A stretch of 7,754 nt of DNA, taken from the NCBI GenBank assembly GCA_038203955.1, contig JBBRDK010000134.1, positions 1 to 7,754 of the forward strand. The letters are read 5' to 3'. A program made the position numbers and the translations under genes. This document shows, piece after piece, positions 1 through 6,441 of this stretch (its first letter is position 1; the number at the start of each line of letters is the position of its first letter). The DNA is from JALYUA01 sp038203955. Its GTDB lineage: Bacteria; Acidobacteriota; Thermoanaerobaculia; UBA5066; Gp7-AA6. Below the pieces are notes generated by a model. It searched no databases and was not told the DNA's origin. It was given only the letters and a program-made list of their open reading frames with translations.

Positions 1-258
1 ATAAAGGTACTTCGTCGCGATGACCGTCACGATGACGCCGGACCAATCTGCGATCGCGTTGCCGAAGAACGAGCCCGCGTGCGTCTTGGGATCCGCCATC
101 CGGTAGAGGACGACCCAGACCGCGAAAATAGCGAGGGCGACTAAAGTGAGGGAGTGCTCGCGGAAGAAGCCTGGCTTTTTCTTACGCGCCACGGTCGGGA
201 TCGTATCCAATGAAGGCACGCGGCGGGCCAGCCGCGAGGCGCTATCGACTTCCGTCAT
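1..258 (-). CDS. Small membrane protein of unknown function, C-terminus cut by window edge
   Basis: The frame is open from an ATG at 256-258 to the window edge, giving 86 residues with no stop. The product starts with a polar segment (residues 1-35) holding a basic patch, RKKKPG at 25-30. A hydrophobic stretch follows at about 38-53 (LTLVALAIFAVWVVLY), then a short polar loop (54-68, MADPKTHAGSFFGN), then a second hydrophobic stretch from about 70 (AIADWSGVIVTVIATKYLY) that runs off the window. The basic patch before the first segment suggests a cytoplasmic N-terminus. The overall look recalls short two-to-three-span bacterial membrane proteins of the DUF6766 kind, but this is a loose resemblance, not an identification. 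No clear Shine-Dalgarno precedes the ATG. The frame stays open further upstream without another ATG, so the start is uncertain. Codons such as TTA and TCA are commoner here than in the neighbouring genes. Confidence 0.6.
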   Translation of the reverse strand, partial: MTEVDSASRLARRVPSLDTIPTVARKKKPGFFREHSLTLVALAIFAVWVVLYRMADPKTHAGSFFGNAIADWSGVIVTVIATKYLY

Positions 259-505
259 TCCGGTTCGCTGTTTCGAGAAGCCGTCTCCGGAGAGCTGGCT
301 TCGGGTAAATCGGAGACGGCGCAGTCCGGGGAACGACCTGAGCCTCCTGTGTGGAGTCTCTGGCGATTCGCCGCGGCGGCGGCGTTTCGTCTCGTCCAGA
401 CCAGCCCGCGGACGGGAGATCGGCGATCAGATTGAGCCCATTTTGCTTCGATTTAACTTCTTCATCCCCTCCCCCGCCGCAGCAGAGGGATGGGGAATTC
501 GAAAC
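259..505. other. Intergenic region between S9 peptidase and membrane-protein gene
   Basis: These 247 bases separate the S9 peptidase stop from the start of the membrane-protein gene. Besides the inverted repeat at 280-320 there is a weak imperfect hairpin at 463-492 (CATCCC/GGGATG plus two more pairs past a one-base bulge). It starts 13 bases after the S9 stop and could mark the transcript end, but it lacks a U-tract. An orphan Shine-Dalgarno-like AGGAGG lies on the minus strand at 343-348 with no start codon in range. I see no convincing -35/-10 pair and no further gene. Confidence 0.5.
280..320. repeat. Perfect 10-bp inverted repeat upstream of the membrane-protein gene
   Basis: GCCGTCTCCG at 280-289 is exactly inverted as CGGAGACGGC at 311-320, with a 21-base spacer. 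It lies 22 bases upstream of the predicted ATG of the membrane-protein gene and about 185 bases past the S9 peptidase stop. It could be a leader hairpin, an operator for a dimeric regulator, or a weak terminator. There is no T-run on either side, so an intrinsic terminator is the least likely reading. Confidence 0.45.
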
Positions 506-2479
506 CTACCTTCCGACCACCTTCACCACCGCGGTCGAGCCCGTGATCCTGTCGCCTTCCATCGGCTCGACCCGACCTCCGAGGCAGCCGCCCAGGAATT
601 TCTCGGCGCGCGCGTTGAAGTCGATGCGGTTCTCGGGACGGGCGAAGCCGTGCCCTTCGTCCGAGTAGACGACGTAGGTCACGTTGCCGCGGTTCTTCTC
701 GATGGCTTCGACGATCTGCTCGGACTCCTTGACGTTGACACGCGGATCGTTGGCGCCCTGGCCGATCAGAAGCGGCTTCGTGATCCTGTCCGCCCGAAAG
801 AGAGGCGAGGCCGTCCGGATCAGATCCGCATCCTTCGGATCGTCCACGTTGCCCATGCGGACGTCGAACATGGCGCGGATCGGCTTCCAGTACGGCGGGA
901 TCGCGGCGATGAGCGTCTTGATGTTGGACGGGCCGACGATGTCCACGTTGCAGGCGAACGCGTCGGGCGTCATCGTCGCGGCCGCGAGCGCCGCATAGCC
1001 GCCGTAAGAGCCGCCGAACACGGCGATCCTCTTCGCGTCCGCGACGCCCTTGTCGACCGCCCACTTCGCCGCGTCGAGCAGGTCGTCGTGCATCTTGAGT
1101 CCCCACTGGCGATTCCCCGCGTTCAGGAACTTCTTGCCGTACCCCGTCGACGCACGGAAGTTGACCTGGAGCACCGCGTAGCCGCGGTTGGCGAGCCACT
1201 GCGCGGTGGAGTTGTAACCCCACGTGTCCCGGCCCCACGGGCCGCCGTGGACGAACAGAACGAGCGGAAGATTTTTCGGCGCAAGACCCACCGGCAGCGT
1301 CAGGTAGGAGTTTAAGGTCAGCCCGTCGCGCGACTTGATGACGACCGGCTTCATCTCGGCGAGCGGCAGCCCCTCGAGCTTCGGCTGCGCCGTGAAGATG
1401 AGAGAACCCTTCTTCGCGGTGCGGTCCCACTTGTACCAGGAGATCGGGCCGCGGTCCGACGAGAACGCCACGAGCCACGCGTCGTCGGCGGCCGTGCGAT
1501 TCACGACGGTGAAGTCACCGGGATTCAGCTTCGCGATGGCGTCGAAGTCCGCCCTTATCGACGGATCGAGAACCTTCCACGAAGATCGCCCCGGCTCGAA
1601 CGAGACGGCCTGAACGACGTGCGACTTCGGATGGATGAGCACGTTGCCCGCGTCCACCTCCGGCGAGGCCGCGAGAACGGTTTCGGCTCCCGTCGCCAGG
1701 TCGCGGGACACCAGCCGCGCCGTGTCGCTGCCGACGGACGTCTTCAGGTATGCGGATTTCCCATCCTGCGAAAAATCCTCGAAGCCCAGGATCTCGTCCG
1801 GCCCGACCTTCAGGAGCGACTTCCACGGCGACTTCGCTTCGTCGCGGATCCGGATCTCCGTTCCGCCGTCCGGCGTCTGGACCTGCGCCGCGCGGACCTG
1901 GAACTTCGCGTCGGAGCCCCAACCGCCGACGTCGCCCGGATTCTCGGTGTCGAGCACGACGGCGCCGGTCGAGAGATTCAGCCGGTGGACGTCCATCGCC
2001 TGCCGGTTTCGGAGGTTCATCGTGAGCAGGAGCTCTTCCGGAAAGTCCGGGTTGATGTCCGCGACGCTGGCACGGACTCCCTGGAACGGCGTGTAGTCGC
2101 GAACGTTGCCCGAGGCGAGGTCGACTCCGAAGACGTGGAAGTTCTCGTCCCCGTCGTTGTCCTGGACGTACAGCAGGGTCTTGTTGTTCTGCGCCCAGAA
2201 GTACTGACGGATGCCGCGCTTCTTGTCGGCCGTGACCATTTTGTCGTCGTCCTTGCCGACCGTCTTGACCCAGACTTGCAGAACGTTCTTCTTGTCGGGC
2301 GCGATCCAGGCGAGGCGCTGCCCGTCGGGCGACAGCCGCGGCTGGCTTCGCTGCGGATTGCCGAAGAGCACCTCGCGCGGAATGACGGGCGGCAGCTCCG
2401 CGAAGAGGGCGGCCGGGGCCGCGAGCGCCGCGGCGAGCGCCGCCAGACGGATGAATTTCCAGAGGATCGCTTTGAACAT
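506..2479 (-). CDS. Exported S9 family (prolyl oligopeptidase type) serine peptidase
   Basis: The product is a 657-residue serine peptidase of the S9 family, which cleaves short peptides, typically as a dipeptidyl- or acylaminoacyl-peptidase. Residues 1-27 form a signal peptide (basic start, Leu/Ala-rich core, cleavage likely after LFA), so it should be exported. Residues about 30-390 form a beta-propeller of WD40-like strands, which in this family gates access to the active site. The alpha/beta-hydrolase domain covers about 395-640. It shows HGGPWGRD at 411-418, the nucleophile Ser491 in GGSYGG, Asp578 in GANDPRVN, and His610 in DEGHGF, completing the triad. Length fits the family. The start is the ATG at 2477-2479 because an AGGAGG lies ten bases upstream and the signal peptide begins there. 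The longer open frame to 2596 would add an Arg-rich, uncharacteristic N-terminus. The gene follows the S1 protease by 132 bases. Exact substrate specificity cannot be read from sequence. Confidence 0.95.
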   Translation of the reverse strand: MFKAILWKFIRLAALAAALAAPAALFAELPPVIPREVLFGNPQRSQPRLSPDGQRLAWIAPDKKNVLQVWVKTVGKDDDKMVTADKKRGIRQYFWAQNNKTLLYVQDNDGDENFHVFGVDLASGNVRDYTPFQGVRASVADINPDFPEELLLTMNLRNRQAMDVHRLNLSTGAVVLDTENPGDVGGWGSDAKFQVRAAQVQTPDGGTEIRIRDEAKSPWKSLLKVGPDEILGFEDFSQDGKSAYLKTSVGSDTARLVSRDLATGAETVLAASPEVDAGNVLIHPKSHVVQAVSFEPGRSSWKVLDPSIRADFDAIAKLNPGDFTVVNRTAADDAWLVAFSSDRGPISWYKWDRTAKKGSLIFTAQPKLEGLPLAEMKPVVIKSRDGLTLNSYLTLPVGLAPKNLPLVLFVHGGPWGRDTWGYNSTAQWLANRGYAVLQVNFRASTGYGKKFLNAGNRQWGLKMHDDLLDAAKWAVDKGVADAKRIAVFGGSYGGYAALAAATMTPDAFACNVDIVGPSNIKTLIAAIPPYWKPIRAMFDVRMGNVDDPKDADLIRTASPLFRADRITKPLLIGQGANDPRVNVKESEQIVEAIEKNRGNVTYVVYSDEGHGFARPENRIDFNARAEKFLGGCLGGRVEPMEGDRITGSTAVVKVVGR

Positions 2480-2497
2480 GGACGTTGAGCCTCCTGT
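2480..2497 (-). promoter_or_regulatory. Ribosome binding site of the S9 peptidase gene
   Basis: On the minus strand AGGAGG (2490-2495) lies ten bases before the ATG at 2477-2479. It decides between this start and in-frame upstream starts that would mask the signal peptide. Confidence 0.8.
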
Positions 2498-2569
2498 TGC
2501 GGGAACAGTACGACGGAACCGCCTTCGATGTTCTGAAGACTGGGCTCGGGCCATTCCGCGGCCGAACCG

Positions 2570-2599
2570 CGGGTGCCGGGCGAGATCGCCCGACACCCG
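2570..2599 (-). terminator. Strong GC-rich hairpin just after the S1 protease stop
   Basis: The arms GGGTGCCGGGC (2571-2581) and GCCCGACACCC (2588-2598) pair over 11 positions with one G-U type wobble, around a 6-base loop. The pair 2570/2599 extends the stem to 12. On the minus strand it starts 12 bases past the S1 protease stop codon, the usual place for a transcript end. There is no run of T after it, so it may be a U-tract-less terminator or a 3'-end stabiliser that separates expression of the S1 and S9 genes. Confidence 0.5.
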
Positions 2600-2611
2600 G
2601 CCGGCGGGAGC

Positions 2612-3391
2612 CTAAGGCGTGTTGTTGATGAAGGCCAGGATGTCGGGCAGATCGATGCGCTGCGAGTACGTGACGCCGGCACAATTGCCGTTGTTGACGA
2701 AAGAGTTGACCGCCAGAATCGTGTTGGTGCCGCTGAGGATGTCGGGGCCTCCCGAATCGCCGAAGCAGATTCCGCCTTTGCCCTTGGAGGGATTGGCCGT
2801 CAGCTTGATGAATTCGTCGCTGATCCGGCCGTTGGCCTGGATCAGATCACTCGGAGCGAAATAGCGCGTGAACAGGAAGATCTGTTGGGGCTGGCCGCCG
2901 CCGCGGATGAACCCCTGCACGCCGTACCCGACGATGTCGACGTCCGTCCCCATCGCCAGCGTGTCGACGAGACCCGCCGCCGGCAAAGCGGCGAACCCTC
3001 CCGGGTTGACCGGCGAGATCAGCGAGACGACGGCGACGTCGTGCGAATCGAATCCCGGCAAGCCATTCCCGCACGACGGGCACCAGGCCGGATCCGGATA
3101 AAACGTGCCCTGCGTGAAGTCGTTGGCCAGAGAAAACGGGGGACCTGACTTGAATGAGACGAAGACCGGCAGCGACGGATCTGCGCAATGGGCGGCGGTC
3201 AGAAACTTGGTCGGCGAGATCGCCGCGCCCGAGCACACCGAAATGAACTGCGTGTTCGGAATGAACTGAATCACGACCCCGACGTACGGATGGCCGTTCC
3301 CGTCAGGCTGGCCGTTCGTCACGGCCATCACGGGAGCGGCCGCCGCCAGAAACGCCGCGACGGCGAAGGCGCCGAGAATCTTGAAGGGCAT
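2612..3391 (-). CDS. Exported chymotrypsin-fold (S1) serine protease
   Basis: The product is a 259-residue secreted serine protease of the trypsin/chymotrypsin fold. Residues 1-23 form a signal peptide ending in VMA. The mature protein would begin VTNG, resembling the activated N-terminus (IVGG-like) of S1 enzymes, so removing the signal peptide may be enough for activation. The triad is His68 (TAAHC), Asp118 (HDVAVV) and Ser213 (GDSGGP, 211-216). Cys53 and Cys69 flank the His in the usual disulfide position; Cys209 and Cys237 likely form the second, and Cys104/Cys107 (CPSC) may form an extra one. The position matching trypsin Asp189 is Gly207 (GGICFGDS), so cleavage after Arg or Lys is not expected. 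The start ATG at 3389-3391 has AAGGAGG four bases upstream. The longer frame to 3532 lacks such a site and would bury the signal peptide. The gene follows the kinase gene by 162 bases. Confidence 0.95.
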   Translation of the reverse strand: MPFKILGAFAVAAFLAAAAPVMAVTNGQPDGNGHPYVGVVIQFIPNTQFISVCSGAAISPTKFLTAAHCADPSLPVFVSFKSGPPFSLANDFTQGTFYPDPAWCPSCGNGLPGFDSHDVAVVSLISPVNPGGFAALPAAGLVDTLAMGTDVDIVGYGVQGFIRGGGQPQQIFLFTRYFAPSDLIQANGRISDEFIKLTANPSKGKGGICFGDSGGPDILSGTNTILAVNSFVNNGNCAGVTYSQRIDLPDILAFINNTP

Positions 3392-3393
3392 GG

Positions 3394-3402
3394 TTCCTCC
3401 TT
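3394..3402 (-). promoter_or_regulatory. Ribosome binding site of the S1 protease gene
   Basis: AAGGAGG on the minus strand lies four bases before the ATG at 3389-3391. The spacing is on the short side, but the match is full length, and it fixes the start at the signal peptide. Confidence 0.8.
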
Positions 3403-3410
3403 GAATGTGG

Positions 3411-3435
3411 TTGCGTCCTGCTGCGGCGGACGCAA
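3411..3435. promoter_or_regulatory. Perfect 8-bp inverted repeat in the S1 protease leader
   Basis: TTGCGTCC (3411-3418) is exactly inverted as GGACGCAA (3428-3435) around a 9-base spacer. It lies 20 bases upstream of the S1 protease ATG and about 9 bases before its Shine-Dalgarno. The arm centres are 17 bases apart, which would suit a dimeric repressor. As RNA it would be a leader hairpin next to the ribosome binding site. Either would give this gene its own control; the regulator is unknown. Confidence 0.4.
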
Positions 3436-3553
3436 GGAAAGTGCCGGACGATCCGACGACGGCGGGCTTTGCACCCGAAGGCGGAAAAAACCGTGACGTT
3501 CTGCCACAGAGATTCCTGGAAACGGCGCGCACGCTGCTCCGCGCGTCCCCCCT

Positions 3554-5131
3554 TCACGCCGTCTTCCGAGCCTTCCACCAGCTCCGTGCGTCCTCGGTCG
3601 CCCACGACTCGACGTCGTCGCACGCCTTCAACCGGTCCGCGAGCGCCCTCGCGCTCTCCGGCCGGCGGTTCGGGTCCTTTTGAAGACAGTCCAGGACTAC
3701 GGTCTCGAGTTTTCCGGGCAACGACCGGCCGAGACGGGCCGACGGGGATTGCGGAATCGTCTGCACGTGACTCTGGATGACCTGGATCGGAAGTCCTTCG
3801 AAGACCGTCTGCCCCGTCAGGAGGTAATAGGCCACCGCGCCCACGGCGTAGAGGTCGCTTCGCGGATCGGGAGAGCCCGGCGCCTGGATCGTCTCGGGCG
3901 CCAGATAGTGAAGCGTCCCCGCGAACACGTCGTCGCGCGTGAGCCGGGATGCGTCCGACTCGTTGACTTCCTTGACGAGCCCGAAATCCAGGACCTTGGC
4001 GACGTCCGAGACGCCGCCCGACTCGGAGAGAAGGATGTTGGCCGGCTTGATGTCGCGGTGGATCAGCCCGATCCCGTGCGCCTCGGACAACGCCTCGCAC
4101 ACCTGCCGCAGGATGTGGACGACCCGTCCGGGCGGGAGCGGCCCGTCTTCGCGCACGAGGCGCTCGAGATCGACGCCGTCCAGGTACTCCATGACGTAGT
4201 AGAAGGCGCCTTCAGGCGTGCGTCCGAAGTCGTAGACCGAAACCGTGTGGGGATTGGTCAGCCGCGCGGTCAGCTGCGCCTCGCGCTCGAAGCGTCTCAG
4301 GTTCAACTCCCCCGCGCTCTGCGGGAGAAGCAGCTTGATCGCGGTCGGGCGGCGCAGCATTTCGTGCTCGGCGCGATAGACGACGCCCATTCCGCCTTCG
4401 CCGATCTTCTCGAGCAGCCGGTACTGGCCGAGCCGCCTCGCGCGCGCGACGGAGCGGCGCAGGTGGAACGTTACGTTGGAGATCAGCGTCGCGAGCACGA
4501 CCGTGAACGACGCCCAGAGCACCGCCTGGGTGACGAGGGCGCCGGCAAGAAGCTCGCGCGAACCGTTCCCGCGAAAGAGGAGAAACGTCACGGCCGGAAT
4601 CGCGGCGACCGAGGCCGCGGAGATCCACGCGGTCCGCCGCGGCTCGCTCGGGACCAGAGCGGCGCGGCCGAGAAGGACGGCATTCAAAATGAGCAGGACG
4701 AGCTGATCGGGCCGCCACGAGAGCGGCATCGTGCGCTCCATCAGGGCGTAGCAGAGCGCGGCTGCGATCGTTCCCGACGCGTCGAGGCGCCGGAGCCCTC
4801 TCTCCTCGAAGGCGCGGTTTCCCGCCAGCATCCAGATCAGGAACAGGACGGCGGTGGCCGCAAGGTGGAAGATTGGAAATCCCTCGAGGGGGGCCGTCCT
4901 GGCGGGGTCGCGATTGGCGAGCGCGTTGATGATCACCCGCATGACGAGAAACCCGCTGGAGGCGAGGCAGGCGATCCGGGCGAAGAGCGCGAGCCGCTCC
5001 GCGAGGAAGTCTCTCTCCCCGGAGGGGCCCGCCGGCGCGATCCCTTCCGGCGGCTCCGTCCCCCGGACCCGGATCGGTTCCAGCCGGGCCGTCGTCGCGT
5101 GCTCCAAAGCGCCGCTGTCCTGATCGCCCAT
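3554..5131 (-). CDS. Membrane-anchored Ser/Thr protein kinase (Hanks type), C-terminal catalytic domain
   Basis: The product is a 525-residue protein kinase with its catalytic domain at about 237-500. Visible motifs are the Gly-rich loop GEGGMGVVY (244-252), the ATP-binding Lys266 (TAIK), a helix-C Glu at about 284, the HRDIKPANIL catalytic loop with Asp360 and Asn365, DFG at 382-384, and GTLHYLAPE at 405-413. Nothing essential is missing, so it should be active. An activation loop with Ser/Thr (391-406) suggests control by autophosphorylation. Residues about 46-222 hold roughly six hydrophobic segments (about 46-70, 84-103, 118-133, 143-160, 168-186, 195-222) with short loops. The kinase would therefore sit in the cytoplasm behind a membrane module. 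There are no PASTA or other known sensor repeats. The last 25 residues, with a WATEDARSWW segment, form a short tail. The ATG at 5129-5131 has GGAGG nine bases upstream. The substrate is unknown; the neighbouring proteases are exported and so are unlikely direct targets. Confidence 0.96.
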   Translation of the reverse strand: MGDQDSGALEHATTARLEPIRVRGTEPPEGIAPAGPSGERDFLAERLALFARIACLASSGFLVMRVIINALANRDPARTAPLEGFPIFHLAATAVLFLIWMLAGNRAFEERGLRRLDASGTIAAALCYALMERTMPLSWRPDQLVLLILNAVLLGRAALVPSEPRRTAWISAASVAAIPAVTFLLFRGNGSRELLAGALVTQAVLWASFTVVLATLISNVTFHLRRSVARARRLGQYRLLEKIGEGGMGVVYRAEHEMLRRPTAIKLLLPQSAGELNLRRFEREAQLTARLTNPHTVSVYDFGRTPEGAFYYVMEYLDGVDLERLVREDGPLPPGRVVHILRQVCEALSEAHGIGLIHRDIKPANILLSESGGVSDVAKVLDFGLVKEVNESDASRLTRDDVFAGTLHYLAPETIQAPGSPDPRSDLYAVGAVAYYLLTGQTVFEGLPIQVIQSHVQTIPQSPSARLGRSLPGKLETVVLDCLQKDPNRRPESARALADRLKACDDVESWATEDARSWWKARKTA

Positions 5132-5165
5132 CGATCCGTTCCTCCCCCGCCCGGGCCTCTCGGGC

Positions 5166-5182
5166 TCCCGATCCTATCGGGA
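5166..5182. repeat. Compact 7-bp hairpin between MBL hydrolase and kinase genes
   Basis: TCCCGAT (5166-5172) and ATCGGGA (5176-5182) form a perfect stem with a 3-base loop. A second small palindrome, GGAGGTCCTCC, lies at 5191-5201. Both fall in the 104-base gap between the MBL hydrolase stop and the kinase start. There is no U-tract, so a terminator is not shown. A leader structure or operator for the kinase gene is equally possible. Confidence 0.35.
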
Positions 5183-5235
5183 TACAGCGGGGAGGTCCTC
5201 CGATCCGGTGGGCCGGTCTCCGCGCGGACAGATCA

Positions 5236-6441
5236 TCAGACCGGGATTTCCGTCTCTACGTACAGACTCGCCCGCGGCTTGAAAACTCCCTGCAACGCGC
5301 CGGGGATCTCGTCGCTTCGGACGATTCGCTTCGTGTGCTTTGCGAGCGCAGTCATCAATTCCTTTTTCGGAATCGGCCAGGAGCCCCGCTGGATCGTCGA
5401 GACCATCGCCCAGAGCTCTTTGGGCGACTTCGGCAGGAGATCGTCGACGAACGGCCGGGGCGTCGCGTTGTGGCTGCCGTGATGGCCCACCTTCAGGAAC
5501 GTCGTCTTTTTCAGGAGCGCGGTCCACTCGGCGTCGCCCAGGATCATGTTCCAGGTCCCCCACTGCGCGTCCCCGGGGAAGAGGAGGTAGTTCCGGCCGG
5601 TCTGCAGCATCAGCACGAGGCTCGTGCCGTTGACGGCGCCGTCCAGGGCCGCGGCGACCACGCTCTCGTCCCCCTCGCCGACGCCGTCGACGATCGCTCT
5701 CTCCTCGGCCGAGAGGCTCCCGGCCGGCAGCCCCTCGTAGGTCCAGTCGCCCGGAAACGGCGGGCGCGGATCCTTCCGATCGGCCGCTCCGGCGGCGACC
5801 AGCTGCAGGTAGCTCTTTCCCTCCGGCGGATCCATGTTGGTGATGACGCTTTCGTCGAAGGAAGGACCCATCGCATGGATGGTGACGCCGGGGAGGCAGT
5901 CCGCCGTGAACGTTCTCTTTCGGCGGTCGCGCGGGGGGAGATAGCGGCGGACGGCCTCGCCGCCGAATCCGGCGTGGAGCGTCTGCATCGCGGCCTCGTT
6001 CGAGAGCGCATTGGCCGCCAGGTCGATCACGTCCGCGGCGGCCCCAATGCGCGTCAGCTCCTCGTGCAGCGCCAGGGCGAGCCGGCTCTGCGCCTCGCGG
6101 ATGCGGCGGGCCTCCGGGTCCGCGGGGTCCTCGGTCCACGGCATCCAGACTTCCCGGACCTCGACTTCCGACCAGCCCTCGTTCGCGAACCCCGAGACGT
6201 GGTCCCGGTGGCGGTGGGTGGCGACCACCACGTCGATCCGCGGCTTTCCATCCGCGTCCTTGACGTCCTCGATGATCGCGTCGACCACGGAGTCGATCGG
6301 GCCGCCGTCGCCCTGCTTGATCGAGCCGCAGTCGAAGAGGATCTTCCGGTCGCCCTTCTTTCCCGGAATCCGCACCAGAAACGCGTCTCCGAAGCCGACG
6401 TTGTACATCCCGATCCGGATCTTCTTCGCGGCGGGGCTCAT
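5236..6441 (-). CDS. Soluble ComEC-like metallo-beta-lactamase-fold hydrolase
   Basis: The product is 401 residues with no signal peptide or membrane segment, so likely cytoplasmic. The N-terminus MYNVGFGDAFLVRI (12-25) matches the VGxGDxxLI opening of the ComEC/Rec2 MBL domain. It is followed by KILFDCGS (33-40), the metal motif THRHRDH (75-81, ligands His76, His78, Asp80, His81), LLFPGDAQW (286-294, Asp291) and KVGHHGSHNAT (317-327, His320/His321). ComEC itself usually has Asp at the second His position; here the full HxHxDH is present, so a two-metal hydrolase is expected. The substrate could be nucleic acid, as for ComEC, or another phosphoester. The stretch from His81 to Asp291 is about 210 residues, clearly longer than in a minimal ComEC domain, suggesting an inserted subdomain. 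The ATG at 6439-6441 overlaps the upstream stop as ATGA, with GGAG nine bases before it, which argues for translational coupling to the metallopeptidase. Confidence 0.93.
   Translation of the reverse strand: MSPAAKKIRIGMYNVGFGDAFLVRIPGKKGDRKILFDCGSIKQGDGGPIDSVVDAIIEDVKDADGKPRIDVVVATHRHRDHVSGFANEGWSEVEVREVWMPWTEDPADPEARRIREAQSRLALALHEELTRIGAAADVIDLAANALSNEAAMQTLHAGFGGEAVRRYLPPRDRRKRTFTADCLPGVTIHAMGPSFDESVITNMDPPEGKSYLQLVAAGAADRKDPRPPFPGDWTYEGLPAGSLSAEERAIVDGVGEGDESVVAAALDGAVNGTSLVLMLQTGRNYLLFPGDAQWGTWNMILGDAEWTALLKKTTFLKVGHHGSHNATPRPFVDDLLPKSPKELWAMVSTIQRGSWPIPKKELMTALAKHTKRIVRSDEIPGALQGVFKPRASLYVETEIPV

Noticed and set aside
146..1315. 389-codon open frame on the plus strand opposite the S9 peptidase
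   Set aside because: It is antisense to a certain gene, has Arg- and Val-rich composition, no motif, and crosses the intergenic gap and part of the membrane-protein gene.
2480..2596. 39-residue N-terminal extension of the S9 peptidase
   Set aside because: The extension is Arg-rich, overlaps the hairpin region and the Shine-Dalgarno, and would hide a clear signal peptide.
3482..3493. Run of six T on the minus strand as an intrinsic terminator for the kinase gene
   Set aside because: The bases before the T-run form only very weak pairings (about 3-4 bp arms), so no terminator stem can be supported.
3392..3532. 47-residue N-terminal extension of the S1 protease
   Set aside because: The internal ATG has a full AAGGAGG and begins a typical signal peptide; the extension covers the leader dyad and has no such site.
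3680..5482. 600-codon open frame on the plus strand opposite the kinase
   Set aside because: It mirrors the codon structure of the kinase gene in GC-rich DNA, is full of Arg/Gly/Asp without domain motifs, and runs past the kinase into the next gene. The opposite strand has unmistakable kinase motifs.
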